Source: Methyloprofundus sedimenti (GTDB lineage Bacteria; Pseudomonadota; Gammaproteobacteria; Methylococcales; Methylomonadaceae). From it: a stretch of 64,000 nt of DNA. The position numbers and the translations under genes are program-made. The first letter of the stretch is position 1, and each line of letters opens with the position of its first letter. Below the pieces are notes generated by a model that saw nothing but the letters and a program-made list of their open reading frames with translations, did no database searches and had not been told where the DNA came from. This document shows positions 10,601 to 19,045 of the stretch, one piece after another. The DNA lies in the NCBI RefSeq assembly GCF_002072955.1, contig NZ_LPUF01000001.1, positions 1,324,896 through 1,388,895 on the forward strand, read 5' to 3'.

Positions 10601-11674
10601 GTTAATTTTCGTGATTGTAGTTTGAGTAATGTAGAAACTCCAAACAAGGATTGTTACCTTAGCCGATGGGGCTGGATAGGAGACCGTGCTTCTCTGGAAG
10701 ATCAGATTGCCAATGCAGCTCATGTTGAAATGAATATGACTTCTACGGAAAGTTATAATGAATTACATAGTTCTCCACCTGCTAATCCCAAACATTTGGT
10801 ACGCTATAACAAAAATATTTGTGGGCCTGCTGATGCGCAATGCATAAAACAGGCAGCCAACTCTGACATTACAGAGCAGGAGATTAAAGATATGGCAACC
10901 TATCAACGCTGGATAGGTATTCCAAATCGCTCTGAATATCTGGTTTCCAGTATAGAAGTTCAAGAAGGTGAAGAGATTTTTAAAGATCTTGAATGCAATA
11001 GCTGTCATGTCATTGATAAAATCGCGTTTGTAAAAGATGACAATATGTTACCCGATGAAGAAAGAGAGCATCTGGAAAGATTAAGAATACAATCAGGCGG
11101 TCAAACTGATTATCCTTTTATTTCTTATCTGGGTACCGATTTGCTGCTACACGATATGGGATACTTATCTCAAGTGGCCAGGGCTCCAAAGGAAGAGCGC
11201 GAGAGTTATGGGCCGGTTATGGGATATTTGACCCAACTGGGCAATGCGCTAGAAAAGGAGAATATTCGTTATGATGATGATATGGTTGAAGCTTATGGAC
11301 AGCTTACGGAATATTTGTCTCAAGTGCTCAAGGCACCAGAAAAGGTAAAAATTCGAGATGATAATGGTAAGGTCAAAGATGAATACAAGGCTTATGTACA
11401 ATATATTAGAACACCCGCTTTAAAAGGACTGAGATTCAATCGTTTTGTGACAGACTCCAATCACAATAGTAAAGCTCCGCTTGATATACCTAAGCCTGAA
11501 GACGTCATTTCAGGCTGTGATTTTTTATTACACGATGGCAGGGCGTGTGATGTTATTGAGGCTGCGTATCTGCATGATGGGCCTGCGATAAAAGAATTGC
11601 ATACCATTGAGAAGCTGAATAGTTTAGATGCTAATGATCTAATAAAATTGCGCGCATTTTTGTATTCGCTATAG
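7673..11674 (+). CDS. giant exported di-haem c-type oxidoreductase (DHOR-like C-terminus)
   Basis: The start at 7673 has AAGG just upstream and gives a signal peptide (MIRLLIPVLFIYFQMANA); the product is about 1333 residues. The N-terminus holds two related segments of about 85 residues, each with paired cysteines and an (S)R-x2-W-(D/N)G motif (SRVNWDG and SRERWNG). Haem motifs are CDACH near residue 752 and CNSCH near residue 1108. The C-terminus (RTPALKGLRFNRF, FLLHDGRA, a closing LIKLRAFLYSL) matches the DHOR di-haem oxidoreductase family related to MauG and cytochrome c peroxidase. Those proteins are usually about 450-600 residues, so more than half of this one is unexplained. It is predicted to be periplasmic or secreted. 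Confidence 0.75.
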   Translation: MIRLLIPVLFIYFQMANAAIDNVELFFNSQDGAVSCISGDNKAVSGSGQGHFVCDFKNGSNDIVISRVNWDGDATLSKGDDKITITGKCAKSFTLDDNSPSGNWFQVKQSCDNGGVIIHFTEQEYVNNPVLCSDPDAILNKQSIQCQYDKSGELLLSRERWNGKSALLVKGKSIAGQCAGSFLPSTHTPPQYNVNEDCTSLYVKPIPATGDELVSEWYADLPWHQKLSTKDSNLIDTPFVLPYAALQPGLCKIKTNNEIDEPRCMLRYGVLNIMAMHRTDTLYQQGEAPTDQSCEDCVQVKVRIQRLNTQTDNPDGFQADVMRNLPYEDTDTKTNVPSLAYVINEATVFAPWRPWYTGHFCAQKADFVADSVCYEDYFTTQLIATSTGGWLWDAPAVFDPKNEDSIDNLKKFCASDNDYCDMYLGKVDWITDKPKITVTDCGSDPIDDCTKEVEAKTASLDSQFNTSIKSYVDDGRYPWPLVKSDIDLTKDIDTNPFIGFYDLERFQQAFIDKDGNPLGSLFKGTHYVLPKKCTKEIYLGARQGNKDDIERLEDCVLNFEIHTNGYYRQWRYLYGETEAEKNSLSREQIIAAIEDITKALPGINANQYGRTLFLYAGVPEQHLPVPFKNFNDGMSLYDKVYNASIYTQYLPMVNPADQTLKTKSYTDDFWHAFFMSNHMNQTPDHFIRGIRGRTLWHNEYRSNILYNSAVKVQEDGTKSIDGTSFAGNLEHIDFPAGFQTANATAPFHGNTCDACHIRNGSGVPLMPNGKLPQIHVDNGMQDKAFEIHHDYTYSNKELPSMKMVLFDLGTDRSDGYHTNKVMNFYGDSFHVNQKNKLPTYSMKYVDIKKGDGYEVVVNDVDRDKYQPQRVEISSINIGTDIVCMQEDGIVTKPDNIPGDIWPNNCTDVSGPAILKAMSDDEPEVGFMHLLGRRLGNTPMIEMIPDQVILDTQIDQKDRTGFPGKYSLVSGTRGGGKVNFRDCSLSNVETPNKDCYLSRWGWIGDRASLEDQIANAAHVEMNMTSTESYNELHSSPPANPKHLVRYNKNICGPADAQCIKQAANSDITEQEIKDMATYQRWIGIPNRSEYLVSSIEVQEGEEIFKDLECNSCHVIDKIAFVKDDNMLPDEEREHLERLRIQSGGQTDYPFISYLGTDLLLHDMGYLSQVARAPKEERESYGPVMGYLTQLGNALEKENIRYDDDMVEAYGQLTEYLSQVLKAPEKVKIRDDNGKVKDEYKAYVQYIRTPALKGLRFNRFVTDSNHNSKAPLDIPKPEDVISGCDFLLHDGRACDVIEAAYLHDGPAIKELHTIEKLNSLDANDLIKLRAFLYSL

Positions 11675-11888
11675 TCAATATTAAAAAAGGCGCTTTAACG
11701 GGGTTAATTAATCGAGTATGGTTCTTGGCAGAGTTGATTAAGGTATTGCAATGGAATAAATAATGGCACCACTTTTGTTTACCGTGATGGCTATCGGTTT
11801 GAAGGGGGGCGGTAATTGTTTATAAGAGTGCACAGTTTTATTTTAAAATGCTTGTAACTATCTATTGAATACTGAGTCATCAAAAAAC
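11675..11888. other. intergenic with a possible coding scrap
   Basis: No gene is called here. A short open stretch near 11762-11810 reads NGTTFVYRDGYRFEGG, which resembles a fragment of an LptF-type protein, but it is too short to call. Confidence 0.25.
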
Positions 11889-12614
11889 ATGTTAAAAAGC
11901 CTATTACAAATACTTAAAACATCGTTAGTTTTAACTGTCGTCGTTTTTATAGTATGGGTAACATGGTCATTTCAAAGTGGCTCGTTTTCCATTTTTAACC
12001 GTACCGAAATGACTAATAGCTTCAGTCAGTTTGTTTCACTTGAGGGTGCAGACGAATATGTAATCGCAAAACTAATCACGGACGAGACTTTAAACCGCCA
12101 TGAATACCAACACTTATTTGGTTTTCCGGTAGGCGATACACTAGTGTCTCTATCGTTGCTCGCTAATTATAAATATTATGTAAAATTAGCAGAACTTACT
12201 CAAAGGTTAGACGGTGAGACTTTGTATATTCAAGTGCCAGAGCTCTATTTATCTAAACCGGTAGCTTTTGAGCTATCTACTGTAAGATTAAATGAGCAAG
12301 TGCTGGCATTCGGTCCTGATCAATAAGAGCTGACTTATTCAATATATCAGGATGCTCCTGCTGAACTGGCTTATAAAGGCAGGTTACATACTGATGCCGT
12401 GTATGATAAAGCCGCCAAAGCATTAGCAGATAACTTTAATAACTACTTTAAAAACAATAATATGCATACTTATTATAAAGATATCGTTATTATTTTTAGT
12501 AGTGAAAGTAAGCAAACAATCAGGCGCTTTATGTTTAATAAGGGTTTATGCGGTTCCATGCCTTGCTTAGTGCAATTTGATTTGGGCGGCGGGAATGTCT
12601 TTATAGCCAGATAA
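11889..12614 (+). pseudogene. membrane-anchored hypothetical protein split by an in-frame TAA
   Basis: The frame opens at ATG 11889 with a membrane anchor (LKTSLVLTVVVFIVWVTW) and runs to TAA at 12324-12326. Reading straight on in the same frame gives another 95 codons without a stop, from ELTYSIYQDAPAEL to the TAG at 12612-12614. The join reads LAFGPDQ-stop-ELTYS. A single nonsense mutation is the simplest explanation; a sequencing error or a genuinely short protein are alternatives. The whole product would be about 240 residues with a cytoplasmic N-terminus and an external domain. I do not recognise the family. Confidence 0.55.
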
Positions 12615-12762
12615 CAGTGTTTGCGGCTAAGCTATTTTTATCCTGAAACAGTTTTTCTAAACTCTCGTATTTCGAGTATTTAGGTGTGTTTTGTTTCTTT
12701 CGTGCTTAGAATGCAGTTTCACTGTTTTTATAATTATTTCTATACTGTCAAGTTATGGTGCC

Positions 12763-13155
12763 ATGACTTTAAAATATCTCTTTCTTTTCTCTGTTATTGT
12801 TATTTCTATTATGAGTTGTGCGATTCCTTTGCAAGAAGGGGCGGAAATTGTGCAGTTAATTTATATTCAGCCTAAAAAGGAAAACTGTCGATTTATTGGT
12901 CAGACTTCTGCCTCAGATGGCGGAATGGTTTCGGGTGATTTTATGTCTGATGCCAAAATTTATAGGAGCACGGCCAACTTGATGAAGAATAAGGCATATG
13001 CAATGGGCGGAAATGTAGTGTATATACAACAGCAATTTAATAAAAATAAAGATTTAACCAAAACGCTGACTAATCAAACAATGCTGGGTTTTGTTTACCA
13101 ATGCCAGGGGCTTAAACAGCTGAGCTTAAAGTTAAACAGCAGTAGTGCTGATTAG
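12763..13155 (+). CDS. DUF4156-family lipoprotein
   Basis: The start at ATG 12763 gives a lipoprotein signal, MTLKYLFLFSVIVISIMSC. The frame is open further upstream, but that would put extra residues before the signal. The mature part has the family pattern NCRFIGQTSASDGG, GDFMSD and NLMKNKAYAMGGNVVYI, as in DUF4156 outer-membrane lipoproteins of enteric bacteria. Function unknown. It follows the broken anchor protein by about 150 bases. Confidence 0.75.
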   Translation: MTLKYLFLFSVIVISIMSCAIPLQEGAEIVQLIYIQPKKENCRFIGQTSASDGGMVSGDFMSDAKIYRSTANLMKNKAYAMGGNVVYIQQQFNKNKDLTKTLTNQTMLGFVYQCQGLKQLSLKLNSSSAD

Positions 13156-13309
13156 AAAAATAATTATCTCTCCATATGACTTGAAGGTATGGCTGTACTT
13201 GATGCGTTTATTTTAATAACGCATCTCACAAAATTTTAATCTTATTTCCTGTTCTTCAAGCTGCCAATATTTATAAAACACACGGGAGCTGTAACTGTGT
13301 GGTTAGCCT

Positions 13310-14596
13310 CTAAATAAGTTCAGTGAACAAAGTGCCATTGGAAATCTCTTTAGATATAGCGGAACTAATTTTATTTTCTAATGATGCGCTATTGTCAATA
13401 ATTGCTGCCACGCGTATATAGTTGGGTGTGTAACCAAACACCTTATGCTTTGTGGTATCAACATCTTCCTTTTGTCCTTCCCATAAGATATCTAAAGATA
13501 CACCCAGATTTTGTTTCAGGAAATCTTGCTTCATTTGTTCGGCTAACTGGTGTAACTGCTGACTGCGTTGTTTTTTGAGAGCATTCTGTACCTGGTCTGG
13601 CAATGTGGCGGCTTTTGTTCCGCTACGAGTTGAATAGGTAAAAATATGAATATGTCCAAAGCCAGTTTGTTTAATGAATTCAAAGCTTTCTTGCCATTCT
13701 TGCTCTGTTTCACCGGGAAAACCGACGATAATATCTGTTGTGATATTAATATTGGGCACCTTTAGGCGTGCCCGCAGTACAATCTGGCTAAATTCATCAG
13801 TTTTACAACGCCTGGCCATACGTTTTAAAACACTGTCTGAACCACTTTGTAAAGGCAGATGCAGGTGAGGCATTAAGCGAGGATTACTAAATAAGTCAAA
13901 GAAGTTCTCAGGTAAATCCCAGGGCTCTAGGGAGCCTAAGCGTAAGCGGGGAACTGTAGTTTGTTGCAGAATTGCCTGAATCAAATCAGCCAGATTATGA
14001 TTTATGTCCGATCCATAGCCACCTAAATGGACGCCGGTCAAGATTACCTCTTTAACACCTTGTTGAACAAAGGTATTAATGTCATTGATAATCTGTTCAA
14101 TGGGCGTGCTTTTTTCTTCACCGCGTGCAACGGTAACGATACAAAAAGTACATCGATAACGGCATCCATCTTGTACTTTAATAAATGCACGTTGTCTGCC
14201 ACGACTAAATAAAGATATTTCTGCTGGTTCAGTTGATAAAGATGGCATACTGGGTATCTCCAGTTCGGCGATAGCAAGTTCCACCAAACGGTCTTTATCC
14301 TGATTACTGACAATTAAATCAACACCTAGTAATTCAGCTGCTTCATCTGCCTGTAAGGTGACGTAACAACCACTGGCAACAATCTTGGCGCCTGGATTAT
14401 CCCTATGAATGCGCCGAATGAGCTGACGAGATTTACGCACAGCATCTTGGGTAACTGCGCAAGAGTTGACAATAATCAGCTGTGCTTCGTTCTGCTCGCG
14501 AGTAATTTTATGTCCCGCATTTTGAAAGGATTGTGCCCAGCTTTCCAGCTCGGCCTCGTTAAGACGACAACCTAAAGTCCTAAGATGTACTAACAT
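13310..14596 (-). CDS. mtaB: tRNA t6A37 methylthiotransferase
   Basis: A 428-residue MiaB/MtaB-type radical SAM enzyme. The N-terminal UPF0004 domain begins LRTLGCRLNEAE and has the cysteines for the auxiliary iron-sulphur cluster (NSCAVTQ, ASGCYV). The radical SAM motif is CRYRCTFC, and the C-terminal TRAM-like region follows. LGCRLNEAE and the CRYRCTFCIV-TVARG segment point to MtaB (2-methylthio on t6A at position 37 of ANN-decoding tRNAs) rather than MiaB or RimO. Single gene with ATG at 14596. Confidence 0.9.
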   Translation of the reverse strand: MLVHLRTLGCRLNEAELESWAQSFQNAGHKITREQNEAQLIIVNSCAVTQDAVRKSRQLIRRIHRDNPGAKIVASGCYVTLQADEAAELLGVDLIVSNQDKDRLVELAIAELEIPSMPSLSTEPAEISLFSRGRQRAFIKVQDGCRYRCTFCIVTVARGEEKSTPIEQIINDINTFVQQGVKEVILTGVHLGGYGSDINHNLADLIQAILQQTTVPRLRLGSLEPWDLPENFFDLFSNPRLMPHLHLPLQSGSDSVLKRMARRCKTDEFSQIVLRARLKVPNINITTDIIVGFPGETEQEWQESFEFIKQTGFGHIHIFTYSTRSGTKAATLPDQVQNALKKQRSQQLHQLAEQMKQDFLKQNLGVSLDILWEGQKEDVDTTKHKVFGYTPNYIRVAAIIDNSASLENKISSAISKEISNGTLFTELI

Positions 14597-14722
14597 GATG
14601 TAAAAAACCAGTAAACGAAGTATAGTTTAACAATAATACCCGCAAAGCGAGCATTATCCCACAAGTAAGCGGTAGACGAATATTATTAGTTAATTTATTC
14701 TAAAGGTAGAGTGTGGGTAACT

Positions 14723-15094
14723 TTAAGGATTGGTATGACCGGGATTTACAGGGGTATTAAGTGACCAGATATAATCGACCACTAGATCCAGTTCTTCAGG
14801 GCTTAGAATGTTATTTTTTCCGAAAGGAGGCATGCTGGAATTTGTATTAAATTGTGTAGCATCCCAGATAACGGCCTTGAGTTGGTCTTTTGTCTTATAT
14901 TTTGTCTGTATATCAATTAGGGGAGGGCCTATATTCCCTGGATCTTCTCCATCTTCAATAATATGACAAGCAAGACAATTGCCTTTGCTGCGTTGAAAAC
15001 TTAAATCTTTTCCTGTTGCCAGGCGCTGTTTCATGCCCGAGCACGCGCAAGCGCTCAGGAATAGACTTAAGAACAGAAATATTAGTACTTTCAT
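14723..15094 (-). CDS. SoxX-like monohaem cytochrome c lipoprotein
   Basis: A 123-residue protein with a lipobox (LFLSLFLSAC) followed by one haem motif, CLACH, and the distal methionine in SMPPFGKNNILS. GNCLACH, PGNIGPPL and the closing ELDLVVDYIWSL match the SoxX subunit of sulphur-oxidising SoxAX and close relatives. No soxA or other sox gene is visible. Its ATG overlaps the thiE stop by four bases (ATGA), so it is translated from the thiamine operon. It may be an electron carrier unrelated to thiosulphate. Confidence 0.75.
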   Translation of the reverse strand: MKVLIFLFLSLFLSACACSGMKQRLATGKDLSFQRSKGNCLACHIIEDGEDPGNIGPPLIDIQTKYKTKDQLKAVIWDATQFNTNSSMPPFGKNNILSPEELDLVVDYIWSLNTPVNPGHTNP

Positions 15095-15705
15095 TTGAAT
15101 AATCCCTGATACGCCAGGGCCGACTGATAAGGTGTTGTATTAAATATTCCGCCGATAACCGCTAATAGATCAGCACCTGCATTGAGTAGTTCAGCACCAT
15201 TATCCGGTAAAATGCCCCCAATTGCGACAATAGGCACATTTATACAGCTTTTAGCTTGCCGTAAGCTGGATAAATGTGCAGCAGCAGCGAGAGGTTTGGA
15301 GTTAGATGGGAAAAAACGACCGAAGGCGACATAATCGGCTGAGTGTTGTTGAGCGTGTAATGCCAGTTCGACACTGTCATAACAGGAAACGCCTATAATT
15401 GCTGTACGACCTAATACCTCGCGTGCATGACTCAGCAAGCCATCTTCCTTGCCAATATGTACACCATGCGCACCTATATGTTTTGCCAAAGCGATATTAT
15501 CATTGATAATTAGCGGAATATTTTGTACATGGCAAAGTTCTTTTAACGCGCCAGCCAAATAGCTTGCATCAACAGGGTGTTTATCCCTGTATTGCAAAAT
15601 TTGTATGCCCCCCCTCATTGCTTCGGTGACATCAGCAATAATCTGATCTGCTGTCTTGTTTTCAGTTTTAGTGATAGCGTATAAGCCCGATGCAGGAAAA
15701 TTCAT
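15091..15705 (-). CDS. thiE: thiamine phosphate synthase
   Basis: A 204-residue TIM-barrel protein of normal ThiE length. It has LQYRDK for pyrophosphate binding, INDNIALAKHIGAHGVHIGKED, GVSCYDSVELA, DYVAFGRFFPSNSK and the closing AIGGILPDN-AGADLLAVIGGIF. It joins HMP pyrophosphate and thiazole phosphate to make thiamine phosphate. It lies 26 bases after thiD and overlaps the following cytochrome gene. Confidence 0.95.
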   Translation of the reverse strand: MNFPASGLYAITKTENKTADQIIADVTEAMRGGIQILQYRDKHPVDASYLAGALKELCHVQNIPLIINDNIALAKHIGAHGVHIGKEDGLLSHAREVLGRTAIIGVSCYDSVELALHAQQHSADYVAFGRFFPSNSKPLAAAAHLSSLRQAKSCINVPIVAIGGILPDNGAELLNAGADLLAVIGGIFNTTPYQSALAYQGLFK

Positions 15706-15731
15706 TCAGGCAGGCTCACTTAGAAAGAAAC

Positions 15732-16526
15732 TCAGGCATAGTCTTGCATCCAGAATAAACGATTAGGAATATGCTGCCCTTTTCCAGGTTGATAAGCATG
15801 ATTTAAACTATTCCAGGTATATTCCTGTGCTTCTTGTATACAGGTTTCAACTTTCAAATCATGGGCCATTAATGCGGCAATGCTTGATGCCAGAGTACAC
15901 CCCGAGCCATGATAACTATGCGGTAATCTATCCCAGGTATATGTTTCTATGCATTCTCCTTTATGGAAAAGCTGATTACTGACTACGGCGCTTTGTTCAT
16001 GCGATCCGGTTATCAACACATATTCACATCCCAGTTCTAATAATCGGATGCCAGATAACTGCAGATCATCCGACTTGGCAAGCTGGCGCGCTTCAAGGCT
16101 GTTGGGTGTAAGTATTGTCGTACAGGGGAGTAAGAGCTCTTTTACAGATTCAATAAGAGCATCATTTGATAATACTGTCCCTCCACCTGCTGCAAGTACT
16201 GGGTCCAAAATGACGGGCAGATTTGAATGTTCGCTTAAAATTGTATGTATGGCCGCAACAGTTTCTAAACAGCCAATTAGACCAATTTTAATGGCTTTTA
16301 CAGGTAAATCCTCTAAAATGGTTCTTGCTTGTGACATAATTGCCGAAGCTGACTGGGGCAATATTTTTTTTACATTTTTGGTGTCTTGCTCAGTTATCGT
16401 GGTGATAATACTGGCGGCATGGCATTGATGACTCACGATGGTTTCAATATCAGCTTGTATACCCGCGCCGCCGCTAGGGTCATGGCCTGAAAAACAAAGT
16501 ACAACGGGTTTAGTTGTTTGAGTCAT
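15732..16526 (-). CDS. thiD: hydroxymethylpyrimidine/phosphomethylpyrimidine kinase
   Basis: A 264-residue ribokinase-fold enzyme. Motifs are SGHDPSGGAGIQADIET near the start, DPVLAAGGGTVL and the C-terminal anion hole SYHGSGCTLASSIAA. It phosphorylates HMP and HMP phosphate for thiamine synthesis. It is first of the three-gene run thiD-thiE-cytochrome. A lipoprotein gene starts 30 bases away on the other strand, so both share a very short promoter region. I see no TPP riboswitch there. Confidence 0.95.
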   Translation of the reverse strand: MTQTTKPVVLCFSGHDPSGGAGIQADIETIVSHQCHAASIITTITEQDTKNVKKILPQSASAIMSQARTILEDLPVKAIKIGLIGCLETVAAIHTILSEHSNLPVILDPVLAAGGGTVLSNDALIESVKELLLPCTTILTPNSLEARQLAKSDDLQLSGIRLLELGCEYVLITGSHEQSAVVSNQLFHKGECIETYTWDRLPHSYHGSGCTLASSIAALMAHDLKVETCIQEAQEYTWNSLNHAYQPGKGQHIPNRLFWMQDYA

Positions 16527-16555
16527 AATATTTTAGTTTTTATCATAAAGAAAAT

Positions 16556-16939
16556 ATGCTGCTATTTAACCAGAAAGTTATTAACAAATCCGTATTAATT
16601 ATAAGCTGTATGCTATTTTCTGGTTGTGCAACTGTAAAAGACCCCATAGGGATATATAAAATTACCCAACTCAGGCTCGATGCTGAAGCGATATTCAGGC
16701 GAGAAAATAATGTAGTGAGTGAGGTAATGATACTGACGATGGATGAAGAGAACAGCACTTTGTCCAAGGCTGAACAGGAAATGCAGGATGCCTGTGCTGA
16801 ATTGAATTCTTATGCTATCCATATTCGTGATAACTCAGGTAATGATCTAATAGCTAAGCAACGTGTGTTAAGTTCATTAGATGAATGTGAGGCAGCGATT
16901 AGTAAATTGGAAGATCTGGTGCGAACTGGGGAATATTAG
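16556..16939 (+). CDS. small lipoprotein, unknown function
   Basis: A 127-residue protein with a lipoprotein signal (VLIISCMLFSGC). The mature part is charged and probably helical, with several acidic heptads (EENSTLSKAEQEMQDAC and a closing EAAISKLEDLVRTGEY). It is divergent from thiD with a 30-base gap. I do not recognise a family. Confidence 0.6.
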   Translation: MLLFNQKVINKSVLIISCMLFSGCATVKDPIGIYKITQLRLDAEAIFRRENNVVSEVMILTMDEENSTLSKAEQEMQDACAELNSYAIHIRDNSGNDLIAKQRVLSSLDECEAAISKLEDLVRTGEY

Positions 16940-17170
16940 CGATCATGGTATTTGATCCTTTTCCTCACTGTTAACCTCTCTCAAAGAGGAAAGGGGGGAA
17001 CATCAGTATTCCCATATTTGTGTCTACCCTGAAACTCATCAAGCCATAAGATCAACCAGAGTTTTTTCAGTAACTATCGCAATATGAAACGGCTCGAATG
17101 GTATATATGCTGTAGCCTTCAATTTGAAGACCATAAGAATGCTCATGGAAAATAATTTAACTTGCTGGCA

Positions 17171-17650
17171 ATGTGCATTTTTGACTCACTTATATTATTG
17201 ATTATAGCGAATGGTATGCCGATATTATCACGTGATATTTTTGGCTCATACTGCTCATGGCGAGTAGATTTCGGTTGTACATTTTTCGATAAAAAACCCT
17301 TGTTTGGTTATAGCAAAACATGGCGTGGCATATTGATGTCGGTATTAGCAACATCACTTATAGCGTCAATATTTACTTTGAACTACCTCAACGGAGCACT
17401 ATTTGGTCTCTTAGCTATGTTCGGTGATTTAATCGCTAGCTTTATCAAACGCCGCCTCGGTTACGTTGAAAGTAGTTGCTTTAGAGTTCTGGATCTACTG
17501 CCAGAATCAGTATTACCGCTTATTATTTTACGCGAGGCCTTGGCTTTAGGTTTTATTGAGATAATGCTCACGGTGATTTTGTTTTTTGCCTTTGAGGTAT
17601 TGCTCTCACCGCTTTTATTTCGCTTACATATCCGCAAAAGACCTTATTAA
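17171..17650 (+). CDS. CDP-archaeol synthase-like membrane protein (CarS/DUF46 family)
   Basis: About 159 residues with four or five membrane segments. FDKKPLFGYSKTWRG matches the substrate-binding loop of the CarS/CDP-diglyceride synthase family, and GDLIASFIKRRLG matches its second signature. The family transfers CTP to a lipid phosphate. In bacteria its substrate is unknown. The ATG at 17171 is preferred over TTG 17162 because the first membrane helix starts directly after it, but neither has a strong ribosome site. An EEP-family gene follows after 24 bases, so the two are probably cotranscribed. Confidence 0.7.
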   Translation: MCIFDSLILLIIANGMPILSRDIFGSYCSWRVDFGCTFFDKKPLFGYSKTWRGILMSVLATSLIASIFTLNYLNGALFGLLAMFGDLIASFIKRRLGYVESSCFRVLDLLPESVLPLIILREALALGFIEIMLTVILFFAFEVLLSPLLFRLHIRKRPY

Positions 17651-17674
17651 TACTGACAGAGGAGTAAACCGGCT

Positions 17675-18427
17675 ATGCCAGAAAATAAATTGCGCATTCT
17701 TAGCTATAACATTCACAAAGGTTTCAGTGCGAGTAATCGACATTTTATTCTGCATCAAATTAAAGAAGCACTATTAGAAACCAATGCTGATATTTTATTT
17801 CTTCAGGAAATGCAGGGCCAGCATACGGAACATGAAAAAAAACACCCAACCTGGCCGACGATTTCCCCTACAGAATTCTTAGCACAAGATACCTGGCCTT
17901 TCTTTGCTTACGCTAAAAATGCCGTTTATCGCATAGGTGATCATGGCAATGCCATTCTCAGCAAATATCCACTAAAAAGCTGGGAAAACATCAATGTTTC
18001 GCCCTTTGTCTGGGCGAGCCGCAGTTTACTCCATGCGGAACTTAAATTACCCTGGCTGGCGCATGATTTACATATCATCTGCATTCATTTAGGTTTAACT
18101 GGCACTGAGCGCAGACGCCAATTTGCAACTTTGTGTCAACGTATTGATGAACATATACCGCATGACGCGCCACTGATTCTTGCCGGCGACTTTAATGACT
18201 GGGCGGGGCAGGCTGAAAAACATTTTTATCAGCATCTGGAATTAAAAGAAGCCTTCAGAACGCTGCATCATCGTTATGCTAAAACCTTCCCATCCTGGTT
18301 GCCGGTATTGCGAATGGATCGTATTTATTACCGTGGGCTACACCCTGCATTTTGTGAACGACTGACGCATACCCCATGGAATCGTTTATCTGATCACGCG
18401 CCTCTGTTAGCTACTTTTGAGCGTTAA
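17675..18427 (+). CDS. endonuclease/exonuclease/phosphatase (EEP) family hydrolase
   Basis: A 250-residue protein with the metal-dependent EEP fold: LRILSYNIHKGF, DILFLQEMQG (metal Glu), HIICIHLGL, LAGDFNDW and the closing SDHAPL (catalytic His). The family hydrolyses phosphodiester bonds in DNA, lipids or coenzymes. Its pairing with a CDP-lipid synthase-like gene suggests a phospholipid substrate, which is inference. The ATG at 17675 has GAGGAG upstream. Confidence 0.85.
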   Translation: MPENKLRILSYNIHKGFSASNRHFILHQIKEALLETNADILFLQEMQGQHTEHEKKHPTWPTISPTEFLAQDTWPFFAYAKNAVYRIGDHGNAILSKYPLKSWENINVSPFVWASRSLLHAELKLPWLAHDLHIICIHLGLTGTERRRQFATLCQRIDEHIPHDAPLILAGDFNDWAGQAEKHFYQHLELKEAFRTLHHRYAKTFPSWLPVLRMDRIYYRGLHPAFCERLTHTPWNRLSDHAPLLATFER

Positions 18428-18486
18428 ACATGCCAGTACAAATTTTACAAAAACACTTTTTGGGTGAATTATTAAGCTTGCTGAAG

Positions 18487-18558
18487 AAATGGGTGTTTCA
18501 GTTTAAAAAGGCTCCCATTGTTATTTGTAAGCGGCCATCCGAAATTAACATCTGTCTG
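18487..18558 (+). repeat. 72-bp repeat, unoccupied copy
   Basis: This stretch begins AAATGGGTGTTTCAG and ends TCTGTCTG. The same sequence flanks the IS1595 element at 25115-25153 and 26210-26250, with ATTGTTATTTG here uninterrupted. It is thus an empty-site copy of the IS target. A 70-codon frame from 18430 runs through it, but I regard that frame as chance. Confidence 0.75.
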
Positions 18559-18774
18559 TTTAGTTGGCTCGACCCAAAGCTGACTGTGGGAAAGCTAATA
18601 ATATTGCCTCCTGCGCCCTTTGGTCTCTCAAAAAACGAGTAATAAATTTTTTTTAGCCTCTTAATAAACTATATGTTTATTGCCTATAAACTGAATCAGA
18701 TATATGAATCATAATATAATCCCTCATTATAGACTTATTAATACCTAATTAAGTACGAGTGTAGGAGAATAGTT

Positions 18775-18987
18775 ATGTCTGAATTCAGGAAATACAGGTG
18801 TAGTGTGTGCACACATATTTATGATGAAGCTAAAGGCGATCCTGAAACGGGTATTGCGCCAGGTACACGCTGGGAAGATGTTCCTGAGAACTGGGTTTGT
18901 CCAGAATGTGGTGTCACAAAAAAAGCTTTTAAATTAATGGAAGCAGACGAACCAGGATGGCTGGACTATCAAAAAAACAAGCCATAG
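18775..18987 (+). CDS. rubredoxin
   Basis: A 70-residue electron carrier. Iron ligands are Cys9, Cys12, Cys42 and Cys45 (YRCSVC and CPECG), with the conserved Tyr-Asp, the Gly-Asp-Pro loop and Trp40 between them. A short C-terminal tail extends beyond the usual 54 residues. A good ribosome site (GTAGGAG) precedes the ATG. It is followed by a small membrane protein gene. The partner is not in the window; rubredoxins commonly serve oxygenases or oxidoreductases. Confidence 0.92.
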   Translation: MSEFRKYRCSVCTHIYDEAKGDPETGIAPGTRWEDVPENWVCPECGVTKKAFKLMEADEPGWLDYQKNKP

Positions 18988-19045
18988 TTTAGCGGGTAAA
19001 ACAGGAACCACATTATTAGTATTATAAAATTCAGGAGCAGCGAAT

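Noticed and set aside
16527-16555. TPP riboswitch before thiD
   Set aside because: The gap to the divergent gene is only 29 bases, far too short for the aptamer.
18430-18642. A 70-codon frame after the EEP gene
   Set aside because: It runs through the 72-bp repeat, has no ribosome site and no recognisable content.
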